Of a DNA stretch of 64,000 bases, positions 47,010-55,835 are shown one piece after another. This DNA comes from Chryseobacterium camelliae (GTDB lineage: Bacteria > Bacteroidota > Bacteroidia > Flavobacteriales > Weeksellaceae): assembly GCF_027920545.1 (NCBI RefSeq), contig NZ_CP115859.1:2474001-2538000 (forward strand). Reading direction: 5' to 3'. The notes beneath the pieces were generated by a model that was not told the origin of the DNA, did not search any database, and worked only from the letters and a program-made list of their open reading frames with translations. Both the position numbers and the translations under genes were made by a program. The first letter of the stretch is position 1. The number at the start of each line of letters is the position of its first letter.

Positions 47010-47519
47010 ATGGTTAGCGAGAAAATTGCAAAATTAATTAACGAACAAATAGCTCACGAACAATACGCTGCACAATATTATCTTTCAATGTCTGCTTGGT
47101 TTTCAAGTAAGGATCTGGATGGAATTGCCAATTATTTCAGAGTGCAGAGCAAAGAAGAATTGATGCATGCTGATAAAATGTTTGATTATTTAAATGATGT
47201 AGGAGGCGAAATCATTATAGGAGAAATTGCAAAACCACCTCATGAATTTGAAAATGCAACAGATATTTTTGAAAAAGCATTGGCTCACGAGAAAATCGTA
47301 ACAAAAAGTATCTTTAATATTGTAAAAAATGCAAATGAAGAAGGAGATTTTGCGACTACTTCTTTCCTGCAATGGTTCATCAACGAACAGGTAGAAGAGG
47401 AAGCAAGTGCATCACAATTGGTGACTAAAATTAAAATGGTGTGTGATAATCCTTCTGCATTGTATCTTTTTGATCAGGAATTGGCACAGAGAGTGTTTAC
47501 TCCGGATCCGACAGCTTAA
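47010..47519 (+). CDS. ftnA: Non-haem ferritin
   Basis: 169 residues from the ATG at 47010. An in-frame ATG at 46962 lies inside the promoter. Ferroxidase ligands are visible: Glu17 (IAHEQYAAQYY), Glu50 and His53 (SKEELMHADKMF), Glu in LAHEKIVTKSI near 94, and Gln/Glu in WFINEQVEEE near 127. It oxidises and stores iron in a 24-subunit cytoplasmic shell. It has its own strong promoter, and a GC-rich hairpin follows 30 nt after the stop. Confidence 0.95.
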   Translation: MVSEKIAKLINEQIAHEQYAAQYYLSMSAWFSSKDLDGIANYFRVQSKEELMHADKMFDYLNDVGGEIIIGEIAKPPHEFENATDIFEKALAHEKIVTKSIFNIVKNANEEGDFATTSFLQWFINEQVEEEASASQLVTKIKMVCDNPSALYLFDQELAQRVFTPDPTA

Positions 47520-47548
47520 TTTAGCTTTAAGTTATTAAAAGCATAGCT

Positions 47549-47582
47549 TTTCGGCGGCACCAAAGGTGCCGCCGAAATTTTT
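47549..47582 (+). terminator. GC-rich triloop palindrome serving as ferritin terminator
   Basis: TTTCGGCGGCACC (47549-47561), AAA, GGTGCCGCCGAAA (47565-47577), then TTTTT. The 29-nt hairpin equals the centre of 36942-36978 on the other strand and shares its pattern with 35868-35910. Here the T-run makes it a plausible intrinsic terminator. Confidence 0.75.
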
Positions 47583-47607
47583 ATAAATTGAATTAGTCAA
47601 TACTTAA

Positions 47608-48773
47608 TCTGACAGTTATAATCAAATTAAATAACTTTAAAACAGATTAAGTATTATGACAACGCAACAAAAAATTATCAAAAACAAGTTAGGTGTACTT
47701 GAATTAGCACAACATTTAGGAAATGTATCCAAAGCTTGTAAAGTAATGGGTTATTCCCGAGACAGTTTTTATCGATTCAAAGAACTGTATGAGCAAGGAG
47801 GTGAATTAGCATTACAGGAAATCTCGAGAAGAAAGCCAGTATTAAAGAATCGTGTGGATGAAGTTATTGAAAAGGCTGTTGTTGATATAGCCATTGAAAA
47901 CCCTGCTTTGGGGCAGCTTAGAGTAAGTAATGAACTTAAAAAGAAAGGTTTCATTGTATCGCCAGGGGGAGTCAGAAGTATTTGGTTAAGGCACGATCTA
48001 CATACATTTAAGTTAAGATTAAAAGCTTTGGAAGCCAAATCCGCTCAAGATGGTATAGTCCTTACTGAATCTCAACTTTCAGCATTAGAAAGGGCTAAGG
48101 AAGAGAAAAAAGCTCACGGAGAAATTGAAACTCATCATCCTGGATATTTAGGAGCTCAAGACACTTATTACGTAGGCAATATCAAAGGAGTTGGACATAT
48201 TTATCAGCAAACTTTTATTGACACGTATTCTAAAGTAGTATTTGCAAAGCTATATGACCGTAAAAATGCTCTTATTGCTGCTGACATGCTTAATGATCAG
48301 GTAGTCCCTTTCTTTGAGCAGCAGGAACTTCGTTTACTCAGAATTTTAACAGACAGAGGAACGGAATACTGTGGAATAAGAGAACAGCATGAATACCAAC
48401 TTTATTTAGCCATTGAAGATATTGATCACACGAAGACCAAGGCTAAAAGTCCTCAGACTAACGGCATTTGTGAACGCTTTCACAGGACGATACAGGAAGA
48501 GTTTTATGCCATAGCTTTCAGAAAGAAAATTTATAGAAGCATTGAAGAACTGCAATTAGACCTAAACAGCTGGCTATCGTATTACAACAATGAAAGAACG
48601 CATACAGGAAAACATTGTTACGGTAAAACACCGATGCAGATGTTTTTGGATAGTAAACCTATTGCAAAAGAGAAATTATTGGAAACTCTTGCAGAGGAAC
48701 AAAAAATCCTTACTTTTGGAAGTAAGGACAATATTGGATAACTGACAATTATTTTTAACCCCTAACTGTCAGA
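47608..48773 (+). mobile_element. IS481-family insertion sequence
   Basis: A single transposase ORF lies between terminal inverted repeats ATCTGACAGTTA (47607-47618) and TAACTGTCAGAT (48763-48774). The match extends outward to 16 of 17 (ACTTAATCTGAC... against ACTTTATCTGAC...), so the exact ends are uncertain by a few bases. With ends at 47608/48773 a 3-nt TAA flanks both sides as possible target duplication. The element is complete, about 1.17 kb. The right end overlaps the 3' end of the helicase gene. Confidence 0.8.
47656..48741 (+). CDS. IS481-family transposase
   Basis: 361 residues, intact. An N-terminal helix-turn-helix (LGVLELAQHLGNVSKACKVMGYSRDSFYRF) is followed by the rve DDE core: GYLGAQDTYYVGNIKGVG with the first Asp near residue 169, LRILTDRGTEYCG with the second Asp near 235, and SPQTNGICERFHRTIQEEF with the Glu near 273. 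YYNNERTHTGKHCYGKTPMQMF closes the core. No frameshift is present, so the element may still be active. An inverted repeat (CAGATTAAGTAT) lies immediately before its ATG. Confidence 0.95.
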   Translation: MTTQQKIIKNKLGVLELAQHLGNVSKACKVMGYSRDSFYRFKELYEQGGELALQEISRRKPVLKNRVDEVIEKAVVDIAIENPALGQLRVSNELKKKGFIVSPGGVRSIWLRHDLHTFKLRLKALEAKSAQDGIVLTESQLSALERAKEEKKAHGEIETHHPGYLGAQDTYYVGNIKGVGHIYQQTFIDTYSKVVFAKLYDRKNALIAADMLNDQVVPFFEQQELRLLRILTDRGTEYCGIREQHEYQLYLAIEDIDHTKTKAKSPQTNGICERFHRTIQEEFYAIAFRKKIYRSIEELQLDLNSWLSYYNNERTHTGKHCYGKTPMQMFLDSKPIAKEKLLETLAEEQKILTFGSKDNIG

Positions 48774-51700
48774 TAAAGTCGTGGCTATTACATATAAATA
48801 AATCAACTGAGTCTTCAACACCTTTCTTCCCAATTTTTCCAGAATGTGCTTGTAGTTCTCAATCTGCTTCTCATTCTTCTCTGTTTCTTCCCCAGTTTTA
48901 AAATCGATGATAATATAACCTTCATCACTTTTCAATATCCGGTCGGGGCGATACATGCGGCTTTCCCCGTTTTCGGAAATCATGATGTCTTTTTCATTGA
49001 TGACTTCCCATTTTTCATCAAAAAATTCAGCGTAGGTTTTAATAATTTGTTCTAATGTATTTTGAATTTCATCCTTTTCTTCATGGGTGATTTGTCCATC
49101 CAGAACATAAGTCTCCAATACCTTTGCAATATCTTTTTCAGTATTGATTTTCGATAACAGTTCATGAACAAAAAGTCCGATTCTTACCTTCTCGTTTCTT
49201 ACCTGGTAATTTTTGGAAGGAGTTGCAATTTTGATTGACGTATTTTTTTCGTTGATGTTTTTTAAGTTGTTGATATCTTTAGTCTCAAACGTTGACGTTT
49301 TATCTTTTGAATGTTTTTTCAACATTTCAGGATGAACTTCATAAACGTCAAATTCATCAAGATTTTCAGAGTTTTTAGATTGCAGAAATTCCAGCAATTC
49401 AAGATTGTTCGATGTTTTATTGGCTTTTTGGATATAAAAAAATAATTGCTCTACAGGTCGGGTTGTTGCAACATACTGTAAACATAGCCTGTCAACAAAA
49501 TTTTTATAGGCGTTTTGTTTGTTGAACTTTTCAATTTCCTCATCGTAGACTTCAAGATTTTTGCTGAATTGATTAATGTTAACCGATTTCAAAGCAGTGT
49601 TGTCGCTTGTTTCGAACCAGTTGGTAAACTCAGCATCACGATTTTTGTTCATCATTGGAATAAAGACAATCGGGAATTCCAGCCCTTTTGCTTTGTGGAT
49701 GGTCATGATCTGAATAGCATCAATATTTTCCGAAGCCTGAATGGTGTACGTTGAAGCTTCTTCATCCCAATATTTTAAAAACTCTTTCGTACTTGCACCT
49801 GCATTTTGAGTAAAGTTGAAAAGCATTTCCAGAAAATTCAACAGGAAATCAGTTTCTTTGTTTTCAACCGAAAATTCATTGATGTAATATTCTACAAAAT
49901 TGTACAGATTAAACCTTGGAAAATTATCCTGTCTTAATTGTAGAGAATATTTCTGTTGAATGAACTGCAAAATTGCTTCATGCGTTTCAATCTCCAAAAT
50001 TTCCTTCATTTCCAGTGTAAAATCTGACATGTGAATTCTTCCCAGCTTACTCAGATGATACATCATCATGATTAAATTGGGCTTATTCTTCGGATTGGTT
50101 TCCCATTTCAGAAATTCAATCACTGCTTTCAGGGTATTGGATAATTCTAAAGTAAGTCCTTTATCGGAAATCGTCTTAATATTTGTTTCTTCCCCTTTAT
50201 AATTGACTTTCAGGCTTCCCAGTTTTTGAGAGTAACTGAAAATATCGAAATTTCCCCGACAGAGAATCGTAATATCAGAAAATTTAAAACCATTATTCAG
50301 ACTTTCCTGGATATCTTTCTGCATTCTTTCAGAAGTATCGTTGTAGAAATCTTCGTTGGTTAGGTTTTCTATTAAATTAACTTTTACACGGCCATCGATT
50401 CCCGATTTTGGATTTTGCATTCCATCTGTTCCGAAAATATGTTGATGTTCTTCCGCTAATTCTCGTGAATGAAACTCATACAGCTCATTATTGAACTTCA
50501 CAATGTTTTTTGCACTTCGCCAGTTATCTTTTAAAACTAAAAGTTCTGCTTCTTTAGGAGAAATTTCTTTTTTATTGATAATATCCAGCATCAGCTTACT
50601 TTCACCACCACGAAAGCGGTAAATACTTTGTTTGGGATCACCAACTAACGTAAATGATGTATTTTCCGTAGAAACAGAGTGGTCTCTTAACGGTACGAAA
50701 TTCTGCCATTGAAGTTCTGAAGTATCCTGAAATTCATCAAAAAAATAATGCTGAAACTGTGAACCTACTTTTTCATAAATAAAGGCAGAAGGTTCATTCC
50801 GAAGATTTTCATTGATGAGAATATTGAATTTTGAAAGTAAAACCAGATCATTCTCTTCCTCGATTTTTTTCAATTCATCCTGAATGTCTTTATTTACTTT
50901 TAAAGGAAGAAGTGCCGATAAGATTTTCTCCTTTTTCTGGGTTTCAATGTATAAAAGAATCAGCTGCATTCTGTTTTCAAGCAATTGATCCAGAATTTCT
51001 AAGATTTCAGCTTCCTTATGCTTTGATTTCGTAGCTGCTCCTTTTCTGTAATTATTGATAACAGATTCTTCTGCAGTCGTTGGAAAAGGAAAACCTGTTC
51101 TTTTTTGATGATAGAAATCTAAAACTTTTGTGAAAAATCCCCCGATTCCATTTTTTCCCTGTGCAAAATCCTCAATCTCAATATTTCTGGACTTAAATAA
51201 ATCAATGGATTGTGTGGCAAGTTCTGCAGCCTGTTTTTTGTTGGCAACAATTTCTTTTCGAAGAGAGTCTTTTATGTTTTCATAATTCGTGTTGTCGAAA
51301 TCTTTATTGTTTTTAAGATGTTCGTAATGAATATCTTTTACAAACTCTTTCGCCGAATCATAAAGGTTTTTATTTAAGTTAATTCGCTCATTATTTTCAA
51401 GACTGTAATCTACATAATCCATGAAGGAATTGGAAATCACCTCATTTTCTCCGATTTGGTCGAGCATTTTGTCAACGGCTTCAATCAAAAACGGTTCTGC
51501 TTCGATTTCAAGATTAAAGTTCTTTGCCAATCCCAATTCATAGGAAAAACTTCTTACCAAGCGCGAATTGAAGCGGTCAATCGTTCCGATATTTAAAGTG
51601 GAGTAATTATGAAGAATATAATCCAGTAATTTTTTGGCTCGGAGATGCAATTCGTCAAGACTAATTTTCAATCCTTCCTCTTCAAATGCCTTTTGAATAT

Positions 51701-51932
51701 TTTTTAAGTCTCCATTGTCAGCAAAATGATCAGCAGAGAAATTTCCCAGCCACGATAAAATTCTTTCCTTCATTTCATTGGCTGCTTTATTGGTAAAGGT
51801 TAAAGCCAGAATATTCCTGATCGATTGCTGCTGATTAGGATACCGAAGACAGATCATCAAAAGCCTCTGAACAAGGGCGTATGTTTTCCCCGAACCCGCT
51901 GAAGCATTGATAACTGTATAAGAATTTTGCAT
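48762..51932 (-). CDS. AddA/RecB-like UvrD-family helicase-nuclease with IS-derived 3' end
   Basis: 1056 residues. Helicase motifs: I NASAGSGKT (9-17), II FFDEFQDTSELQW near 390, III VGDPKQSIYRFRGGE near 428, IV-V TIHKAKGLEFPIVFIP near 750. The C-terminal PD-(D/E)xK nuclease is marked by MYRPDRILKSDEGYIIIDFKTGEE near 1005-1028. It acts in double-strand-break end processing. The stop TAG (48764-48762) and last residues (SDS) lie in the right repeat of the IS481 element, so the gene's natural end was replaced by the insertion. All catalytic motifs are upstream of the join. No AddB-like partner is adjacent. Confidence 0.9.
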   Translation of the reverse strand: MQNSYTVINASAGSGKTYALVQRLLMICLRYPNQQQSIRNILALTFTNKAANEMKERILSWLGNFSADHFADNGDLKNIQKAFEEEGLKISLDELHLRAKKLLDYILHNYSTLNIGTIDRFNSRLVRSFSYELGLAKNFNLEIEAEPFLIEAVDKMLDQIGENEVISNSFMDYVDYSLENNERINLNKNLYDSAKEFVKDIHYEHLKNNKDFDNTNYENIKDSLRKEIVANKKQAAELATQSIDLFKSRNIEIEDFAQGKNGIGGFFTKVLDFYHQKRTGFPFPTTAEESVINNYRKGAATKSKHKEAEILEILDQLLENRMQLILLYIETQKKEKILSALLPLKVNKDIQDELKKIEEENDLVLLSKFNILINENLRNEPSAFIYEKVGSQFQHYFFDEFQDTSELQWQNFVPLRDHSVSTENTSFTLVGDPKQSIYRFRGGESKLMLDIINKKEISPKEAELLVLKDNWRSAKNIVKFNNELYEFHSRELAEEHQHIFGTDGMQNPKSGIDGRVKVNLIENLTNEDFYNDTSERMQKDIQESLNNGFKFSDITILCRGNFDIFSYSQKLGSLKVNYKGEETNIKTISDKGLTLELSNTLKAVIEFLKWETNPKNKPNLIMMMYHLSKLGRIHMSDFTLEMKEILEIETHEAILQFIQQKYSLQLRQDNFPRFNLYNFVEYYINEFSVENKETDFLLNFLEMLFNFTQNAGASTKEFLKYWDEEASTYTIQASENIDAIQIMTIHKAKGLEFPIVFIPMMNKNRDAEFTNWFETSDNTALKSVNINQFSKNLEVYDEEIEKFNKQNAYKNFVDRLCLQYVATTRPVEQLFFYIQKANKTSNNLELLEFLQSKNSENLDEFDVYEVHPEMLKKHSKDKTSTFETKDINNLKNINEKNTSIKIATPSKNYQVRNEKVRIGLFVHELLSKINTEKDIAKVLETYVLDGQITHEEKDEIQNTLEQIIKTYAEFFDEKWEVINEKDIMISENGESRMYRPDRILKSDEGYIIIDFKTGEETEKNEKQIENYKHILEKLGRKVLKTQLIYLYVIATTLSDS

Positions 51933-52087
51933 GTTTTGAGTGGAATTGAAACTGCAAGTTAGCTAAACTTGGCTTAAATTTTAACATATTTCAAGCGCTA
52001 TTTAACAGTTTTAAAAGTAAAATTCTAAAAGAATTCACAAAACACGTTAACTGTGGTTAAACTTATGGTTTAATTTAAAAATAACTT

Positions 52088-52095
52088 TAGTTTTG
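52088..52095 (+). promoter_or_regulatory. -7 promoter element (TAGTTTTG)
   Basis: An exact TAnnTTTG match that contains the TTG codon at 52093. The TTG is therefore promoter, not start, and translation most likely begins at GTG 52114. Confidence 0.45.
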
Positions 52096-52113
52096 CTTTA
52101 TAAAAAACTGTCC

Positions 52114-52860
52114 GTGAAATTAAAACTACTTTTTACCTTTTTCGTCTTATTTTTCATCAACATGAATGCCCAAAACTATATTTTCGGTAAGATCAATACC
52201 GAAAATGGAGTTGAGTTGAAGGATGCTACTGTAATCAACATCAGGACTAACGAACGTGTCGTTTCTAATGACGACGGTCATTTTATGATTTCCGGAAGAG
52301 TAGGCGACGAGCTTCGTATTGTAAAATCAGGCTATGAAAGAGTGAGTAAAAAAGTAAATGAAGATAATGTAAAATCATCGTTACAAATTACCCTGATAAA
52401 AACGGCTACATTAATTGATGAGGTAGAGATCAAAAAGGGAATAACGGGAGATCTGTCTATTGATTCTAAAAATCTAAATCAACAGAAGAAGGTACAGAAG
52501 CTGAAAAGCGAACTTACGCTTTATATGTCTCAAAAATCCGATCCCAGGGTTTTGGCTGCAAGACCCGGAGAATTTGTTCAGCCTAAAGGACAAGGATTTT
52601 CTATAGGAAAAGTCAAAAATAAATGGGACGATATCGATTTTATGAAATACCTGATTTCTGTGTTGGGTGAGCAATATTTCATAGAGTTGAAAATTGAAAA
52701 ACCCCAAATTCAGCATTTTATCTATTATGTTTTTGCAGGAGGTTTTGAACGGAAAAATATATTGAAATACGGCTATTGCAGTGATGCAGATTTGATGAGG
52801 TTCCAACGTGCAGTATTGGTGAGAATCGCTTCTTATCGAGCCCCTCAAACCCAAAAATAA
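52114..52860 (+). CDS. Secreted protein with carboxypeptidase-like regulatory domain
   Basis: 248 residues from GTG at 52114, giving a signal peptide (KLKLLFTFFVLFFINMNAQ). TTG at 52093 is in frame but sits on the promoter. Residues 22-95 form a CarboxypepD_reg-like beta-sandwich (IFGKINTENGVELKDATVINIRTNERVVSNDDGHFMI), the domain that also starts SusC-type receptors. The rest (about 110-248) is unrecognised, with PRVLAARPGEFVQPKGQGFSIG and YVFAGGFERKNILKYGYC. Probably periplasmic or outer-membrane associated. It is divergent from the helicase gene. Confidence 0.8.
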   Translation: MKLKLLFTFFVLFFINMNAQNYIFGKINTENGVELKDATVINIRTNERVVSNDDGHFMISGRVGDELRIVKSGYERVSKKVNEDNVKSSLQITLIKTATLIDEVEIKKGITGDLSIDSKNLNQQKKVQKLKSELTLYMSQKSDPRVLAARPGEFVQPKGQGFSIGKVKNKWDDIDFMKYLISVLGEQYFIELKIEKPQIQHFIYYVFAGGFERKNILKYGYCSDADLMRFQRAVLVRIASYRAPQTQK

Positions 52861-52945
52861 ATAATTTAAGTGTTTGATTAGTATTTGAGTAACCGCATTT
52901 CGGAATAATAATTGATGATTGAGTAACATCAAATCACAAATTAAA

Positions 52946-53680
52946 ATGAATAAAACAATTATTGCTATCGCAGTTGCTGCATTGGGTTTCATCATCGGTT
53001 TAGGACTTTTAGGAAATGCCATCAAAAACCGGAATAAATCTGAAAATACCATTTCGGTAACCGGTTTAGGAACCAAACCATTTACCTCAGATCTTATCAC
53101 ATGGTCAGGAAGTTTTTCAAAAAATAATCTCGATCTGAAATCAGCTTATGACGAATTAGCTTCAGATCGAAAAGTGATTAATGATTATTTGCTTTCAAAA
53201 GGAATTAAGCAGAACGAAATCGTCTTCTCATCGGTAGATATTCAAAAGCAGTTCAGAAGCTATAATGATTCTAATGGAAATTATGTTCAGGGTGAGTTTT
53301 CCGGATATAACCTGACCCAAAAAGTGTCTATTGAAAGTAAGGAAGTTGCCAAAATTGAAAATCTTTCCAGGAATATTACCGAAATTATCAATCGTGGAAT
53401 TGAATTTACATCCTCTTCGCCATCCTATTTTTACACCAAGCTTTCTACGGTGAAGCAGGAAATGATCGCTTCTGCAACAAAAGATGCTAAGGAACGAGCT
53501 GAAAAAATCGCTGAAAACTCAGGAAGCAGCCTTGGTAACCTTAAAAAAGCAACAATGGGTGTCATACAGATTACCGCTCCGAATTCAAATGAAGATTATT
53601 CTTACGGAGGAACTTTTAATACGTCTTCTAAAGAAAAAGAAGCAAGTATTACTATAAAATTAGAATATGAAGTGAATTAA
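52946..53680 (+). CDS. SIMPL domain-containing protein
   Basis: 244 residues from the ATG at 52946 (upstream TTG at 52919 rejected). An N-terminal signal or anchor helix (TIIAIAVAALGFIIGLGLLG) is followed by the SIMPL domain: ISVTGLGTKPFTSDLITWSGSF, DYLLSKGIKQNEIVFSSVDIQKQF, and ATKDAKERAEKIAENSGSSLGNLKKA near 180-205. Members (YggE-like) are periplasmic oligomers whose molecular role is poorly known and often stress related. A perfect hairpin terminator follows. Confidence 0.88.
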   Translation: MNKTIIAIAVAALGFIIGLGLLGNAIKNRNKSENTISVTGLGTKPFTSDLITWSGSFSKNNLDLKSAYDELASDRKVINDYLLSKGIKQNEIVFSSVDIQKQFRSYNDSNGNYVQGEFSGYNLTQKVSIESKEVAKIENLSRNITEIINRGIEFTSSSPSYFYTKLSTVKQEMIASATKDAKERAEKIAENSGSSLGNLKKATMGVIQITAPNSNEDYSYGGTFNTSSKEKEASITIKLEYEVN

Positions 53681-53708
53681 AAAAGTCAGAAGTTAGCTTC
53701 TGACTTTT
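53681..53708. terminator. Bidirectional terminator
   Basis: AAAAGTCAGAAG (53681-53692) and CTTCTGACTTTT (53697-53708) form a perfect 12-bp stem with a TTAG loop between convergent genes. Confidence 0.85.
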
Positions 53709-53712
53709 ATAT

Positions 53713-54225
53713 TTAATGATAAACAATATCGTAGATTTCTTCTTTGATTTCCTTTATATTTTCGGGAGCGTAGTTTGCCAGGAGCCAAAGTTTAAGAGCG
53801 TTTTTTCCTTCTCCATAGCTAGGCTGTACATATAGCTCATCTACTAGTCTGAAGTTATTTTTCTGATAAAACGCATAGCGTCTTTTGGCATCATCATCTA
53901 AATGTTCCGGTTCTATTTCCAAGATAATTCTAGGATAATTTTTAAATAAATAGCCAGTGATGTGAGAGCCTAGTTTCTGACTTCTGAACTCAGCAAATAC
54001 TTCAAAGTGCTCTACAAAAACAAAATGACTGAGCTCCCAGATAATTAAGTAGCCGATATTTTTTGTGTCATGCAAAACCGAAATAATCTTAGCATTCGGA
54101 TGACTCAAAAGATTGATAAAAGGAGCCCAATCCCTTCTTTCGTCTTCCGGAAAGGTGGTAGAATACGAGTTATAGATTTCCTGAACCCTGTAATCTTCAG
54201 GAGAAGTGATTTGTAAAAATTCCAT
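53713..54225 (-). CDS. GNAT family N-acetyltransferase
   Basis: 170 residues. EIYNSYSTTFPEDERRDWAPFINLL is the typical opening, and HFVFVEHFEVFAEFRSQKLGSHITGYLF carries the acetyl-CoA loop (RSQKLG at the position of Q/RxxGxG), followed by ILEIEPEHLDDDAKRRYAFYQKNNF. Substrate unknown. It is last in a three-gene minus-strand group (DUF2851, PspC-like, GNAT) with gaps of 1 and 2 nt. Confidence 0.85.
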   Translation of the reverse strand: MEFLQITSPEDYRVQEIYNSYSTTFPEDERRDWAPFINLLSHPNAKIISVLHDTKNIGYLIIWELSHFVFVEHFEVFAEFRSQKLGSHITGYLFKNYPRIILEIEPEHLDDDAKRRYAFYQKNNFRLVDELYVQPSYGEGKNALKLWLLANYAPENIKEIKEEIYDIVYH

Positions 54226-54227
54226 GG

Positions 54228-54449
54228 TTATAAATCAAAAACATTAGGTCTTCGGGTAATAAAAATATCTTTAATCCAAAGAGTAAAAGCCAAGCCCAGA
54301 TAAATTAAAAAGAAAAACCCTGCAGTCGCAAAAGTAGAGTAGATAAAAAACACTCTTAATTTTGAAACAGGAATTCCCAGTTTAGCGCCTGTTCTCGTAA
54401 GAACACCAAACCATTCTCTTTCCATTTTGTGTCGGATATTGCTCAGCAT
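54228..54449 (-). CDS. PspC-domain-like small membrane protein
   Basis: 73 residues. REWFGVLTRTGAKLGIPVSKLRVFFIYSTFATAGFFFLIYLGLAFTLWIK shows the PspC pattern, with the amphipathic GAKLGIPVSKLRV segment and one or two membrane helices. PspC proteins respond to or relieve membrane stress, but a short solitary version need not. It is wedged between the DUF2851 and GNAT genes, sharing their transcript. Confidence 0.7.
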   Translation of the reverse strand: MLSNIRHKMEREWFGVLTRTGAKLGIPVSKLRVFFIYSTFATAGFFFLIYLGLAFTLWIKDIFITRRPNVFDL

Positions 54450-54450
54450 T

Positions 54451-55716
54451 TTATGTCTCTTTTAAAATTTTTAAACCAATACCGCAATTTAAGCAATTTT
54501 TTGTTTCACAATTGCTTTTATAATGATAAATGAGGCTTTGGCTTTCCAGTGCTGTATCGGGTTTTACTTTCAGTTTTTTCCAGTTTTCAGTAATAAAATT
54601 CTTTTCAGGAGGTAAGCTTTTATAGAAGCTGATCATCTCTTCCGGGTTGTCTTCGTTATGGTATTGATGGTAAGTGTATTTTACAGGTAAAATGCTGTTG
54701 AAAATAATAAGATTGATAAATTCTTTGCTTAAAATTTTAGGTTGGATATGAGAAGATATTTTTCCAAAATTGAATTTATCATCCCAATATTCGGAAGCTT
54801 TGATATTTTTAAAAATTTCATATACTTCTTCAGAGTCTTTTGCCGAAATGAGTTTTGAGAAAAGATTCTGATGTTGAAAATAAAGGTTAGCTAACTGAGA
54901 AAGACGAATCGTTGGGAAATTCGGAGGTCTTAATCTTAAAAATTTAGGATGAGTTCTGAGATAAGGAAGGTTGAATTTTGTTGTAAGAAAATCAAATTCC
55001 CGTTTCCACAGTTTCATCTGGTCGTCGATTGGGTTTTCAAGCCAACCTGAAATTCCGAAAAATAAAGCTTCAAGCTGGATTTTATCCTGTCTGATTTTAT
55101 TAATGATGGAAAAATCTATGCTTTCTGCAATTTGTTTAAAAATAAAAGCATTCACTTTGAGCCCGAAAGAATAGGCGAGATGATGAAAAAGTACGGCTTC
55201 GAAATTATTTTTTGATCTTTTAAGATCTTCTTCAATAGAAATCGATTTTTCCTGAAGCTTTTTTAAAACATTCTCTTCATGGAAGTAAAAAGGAATGTTG
55301 TGGGGAGTGAAAAGGTTTTCACAGGAAATAAACTGATTTTCATAAAGTAGTTTTTCGTATTTCCCGAGAATATTCTCATCAATATGTTTTTTAAGTTCTA
55401 ATGTCGGGATATTTTTAGCGGTAAATTCTTCAATTTCTATGTCGTGCTGGAAGACTACATGTAGAATGATATTCTGATAATTAGGATCATCAGAATGCTG
55501 ATGGAAAATCCAGTCTGAAGATTTTACGTGCAGTTCAATGTTACCGGCAAGGATTACATTTTTAGTTTTAATTTTTGCCATCAGGAAATCGGGTCCGGAA
55601 TCCGTATTCCATTTTCCGGAATGTAGGATTTCAATTGAATTTCCATCAGTATCTTTAAAATCAAAATTGGTGAAAATCTTGAAATTCCAAAGATATTGGA
55701 GAAGCTTTTCATTCAT
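54451..55716 (-). CDS. DUF2851 family protein
   Basis: 421 residues from the ATG at 55716 (MNEKLLQYLWNFKIF). An ATG at 55737 adds seven residues of no family character. Family hallmarks: HSGKWNTDSGPDFLMAKI near 33-50, NIELHVKSSDWIFHQH near 66, LFFGISGWLENP near 225 and RLRPPNFPTIRLSQLANL near 260. The C-terminus has the Cys cluster NCETKNCLNCGIG, possibly metal binding. Function unknown, Bacteroidota-typical. First gene of the trio ending in the GNAT gene. Confidence 0.85.
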   Translation of the reverse strand: MNEKLLQYLWNFKIFTNFDFKDTDGNSIEILHSGKWNTDSGPDFLMAKIKTKNVILAGNIELHVKSSDWIFHQHSDDPNYQNIILHVVFQHDIEIEEFTAKNIPTLELKKHIDENILGKYEKLLYENQFISCENLFTPHNIPFYFHEENVLKKLQEKSISIEEDLKRSKNNFEAVLFHHLAYSFGLKVNAFIFKQIAESIDFSIINKIRQDKIQLEALFFGISGWLENPIDDQMKLWKREFDFLTTKFNLPYLRTHPKFLRLRPPNFPTIRLSQLANLYFQHQNLFSKLISAKDSEEVYEIFKNIKASEYWDDKFNFGKISSHIQPKILSKEFINLIIFNSILPVKYTYHQYHNEDNPEEMISFYKSLPPEKNFITENWKKLKVKPDTALESQSLIYHYKSNCETKNCLNCGIGLKILKET

Positions 55717-55784
55717 AATTTGTGTTTGTGTAACCACTAATTTATGAATTTTAATTAAATATATTTGATTCGGTTTACCATAAA

Positions 55785-55813
55785 AAACTGCTCAGAAATC
55801 ATCTGAACAGTTT
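55785..55813 (-). terminator. Terminator after bshA
   Basis: AAACTG-C-TCAGA (55785-55796) pairs with TCTGA-A-CAGTTT (55802-55813) with one mismatch. A T-run follows on the minus strand. Confidence 0.7.
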
Positions 55814-55835
55814 ACATTTTTATGATAAAATGAAT

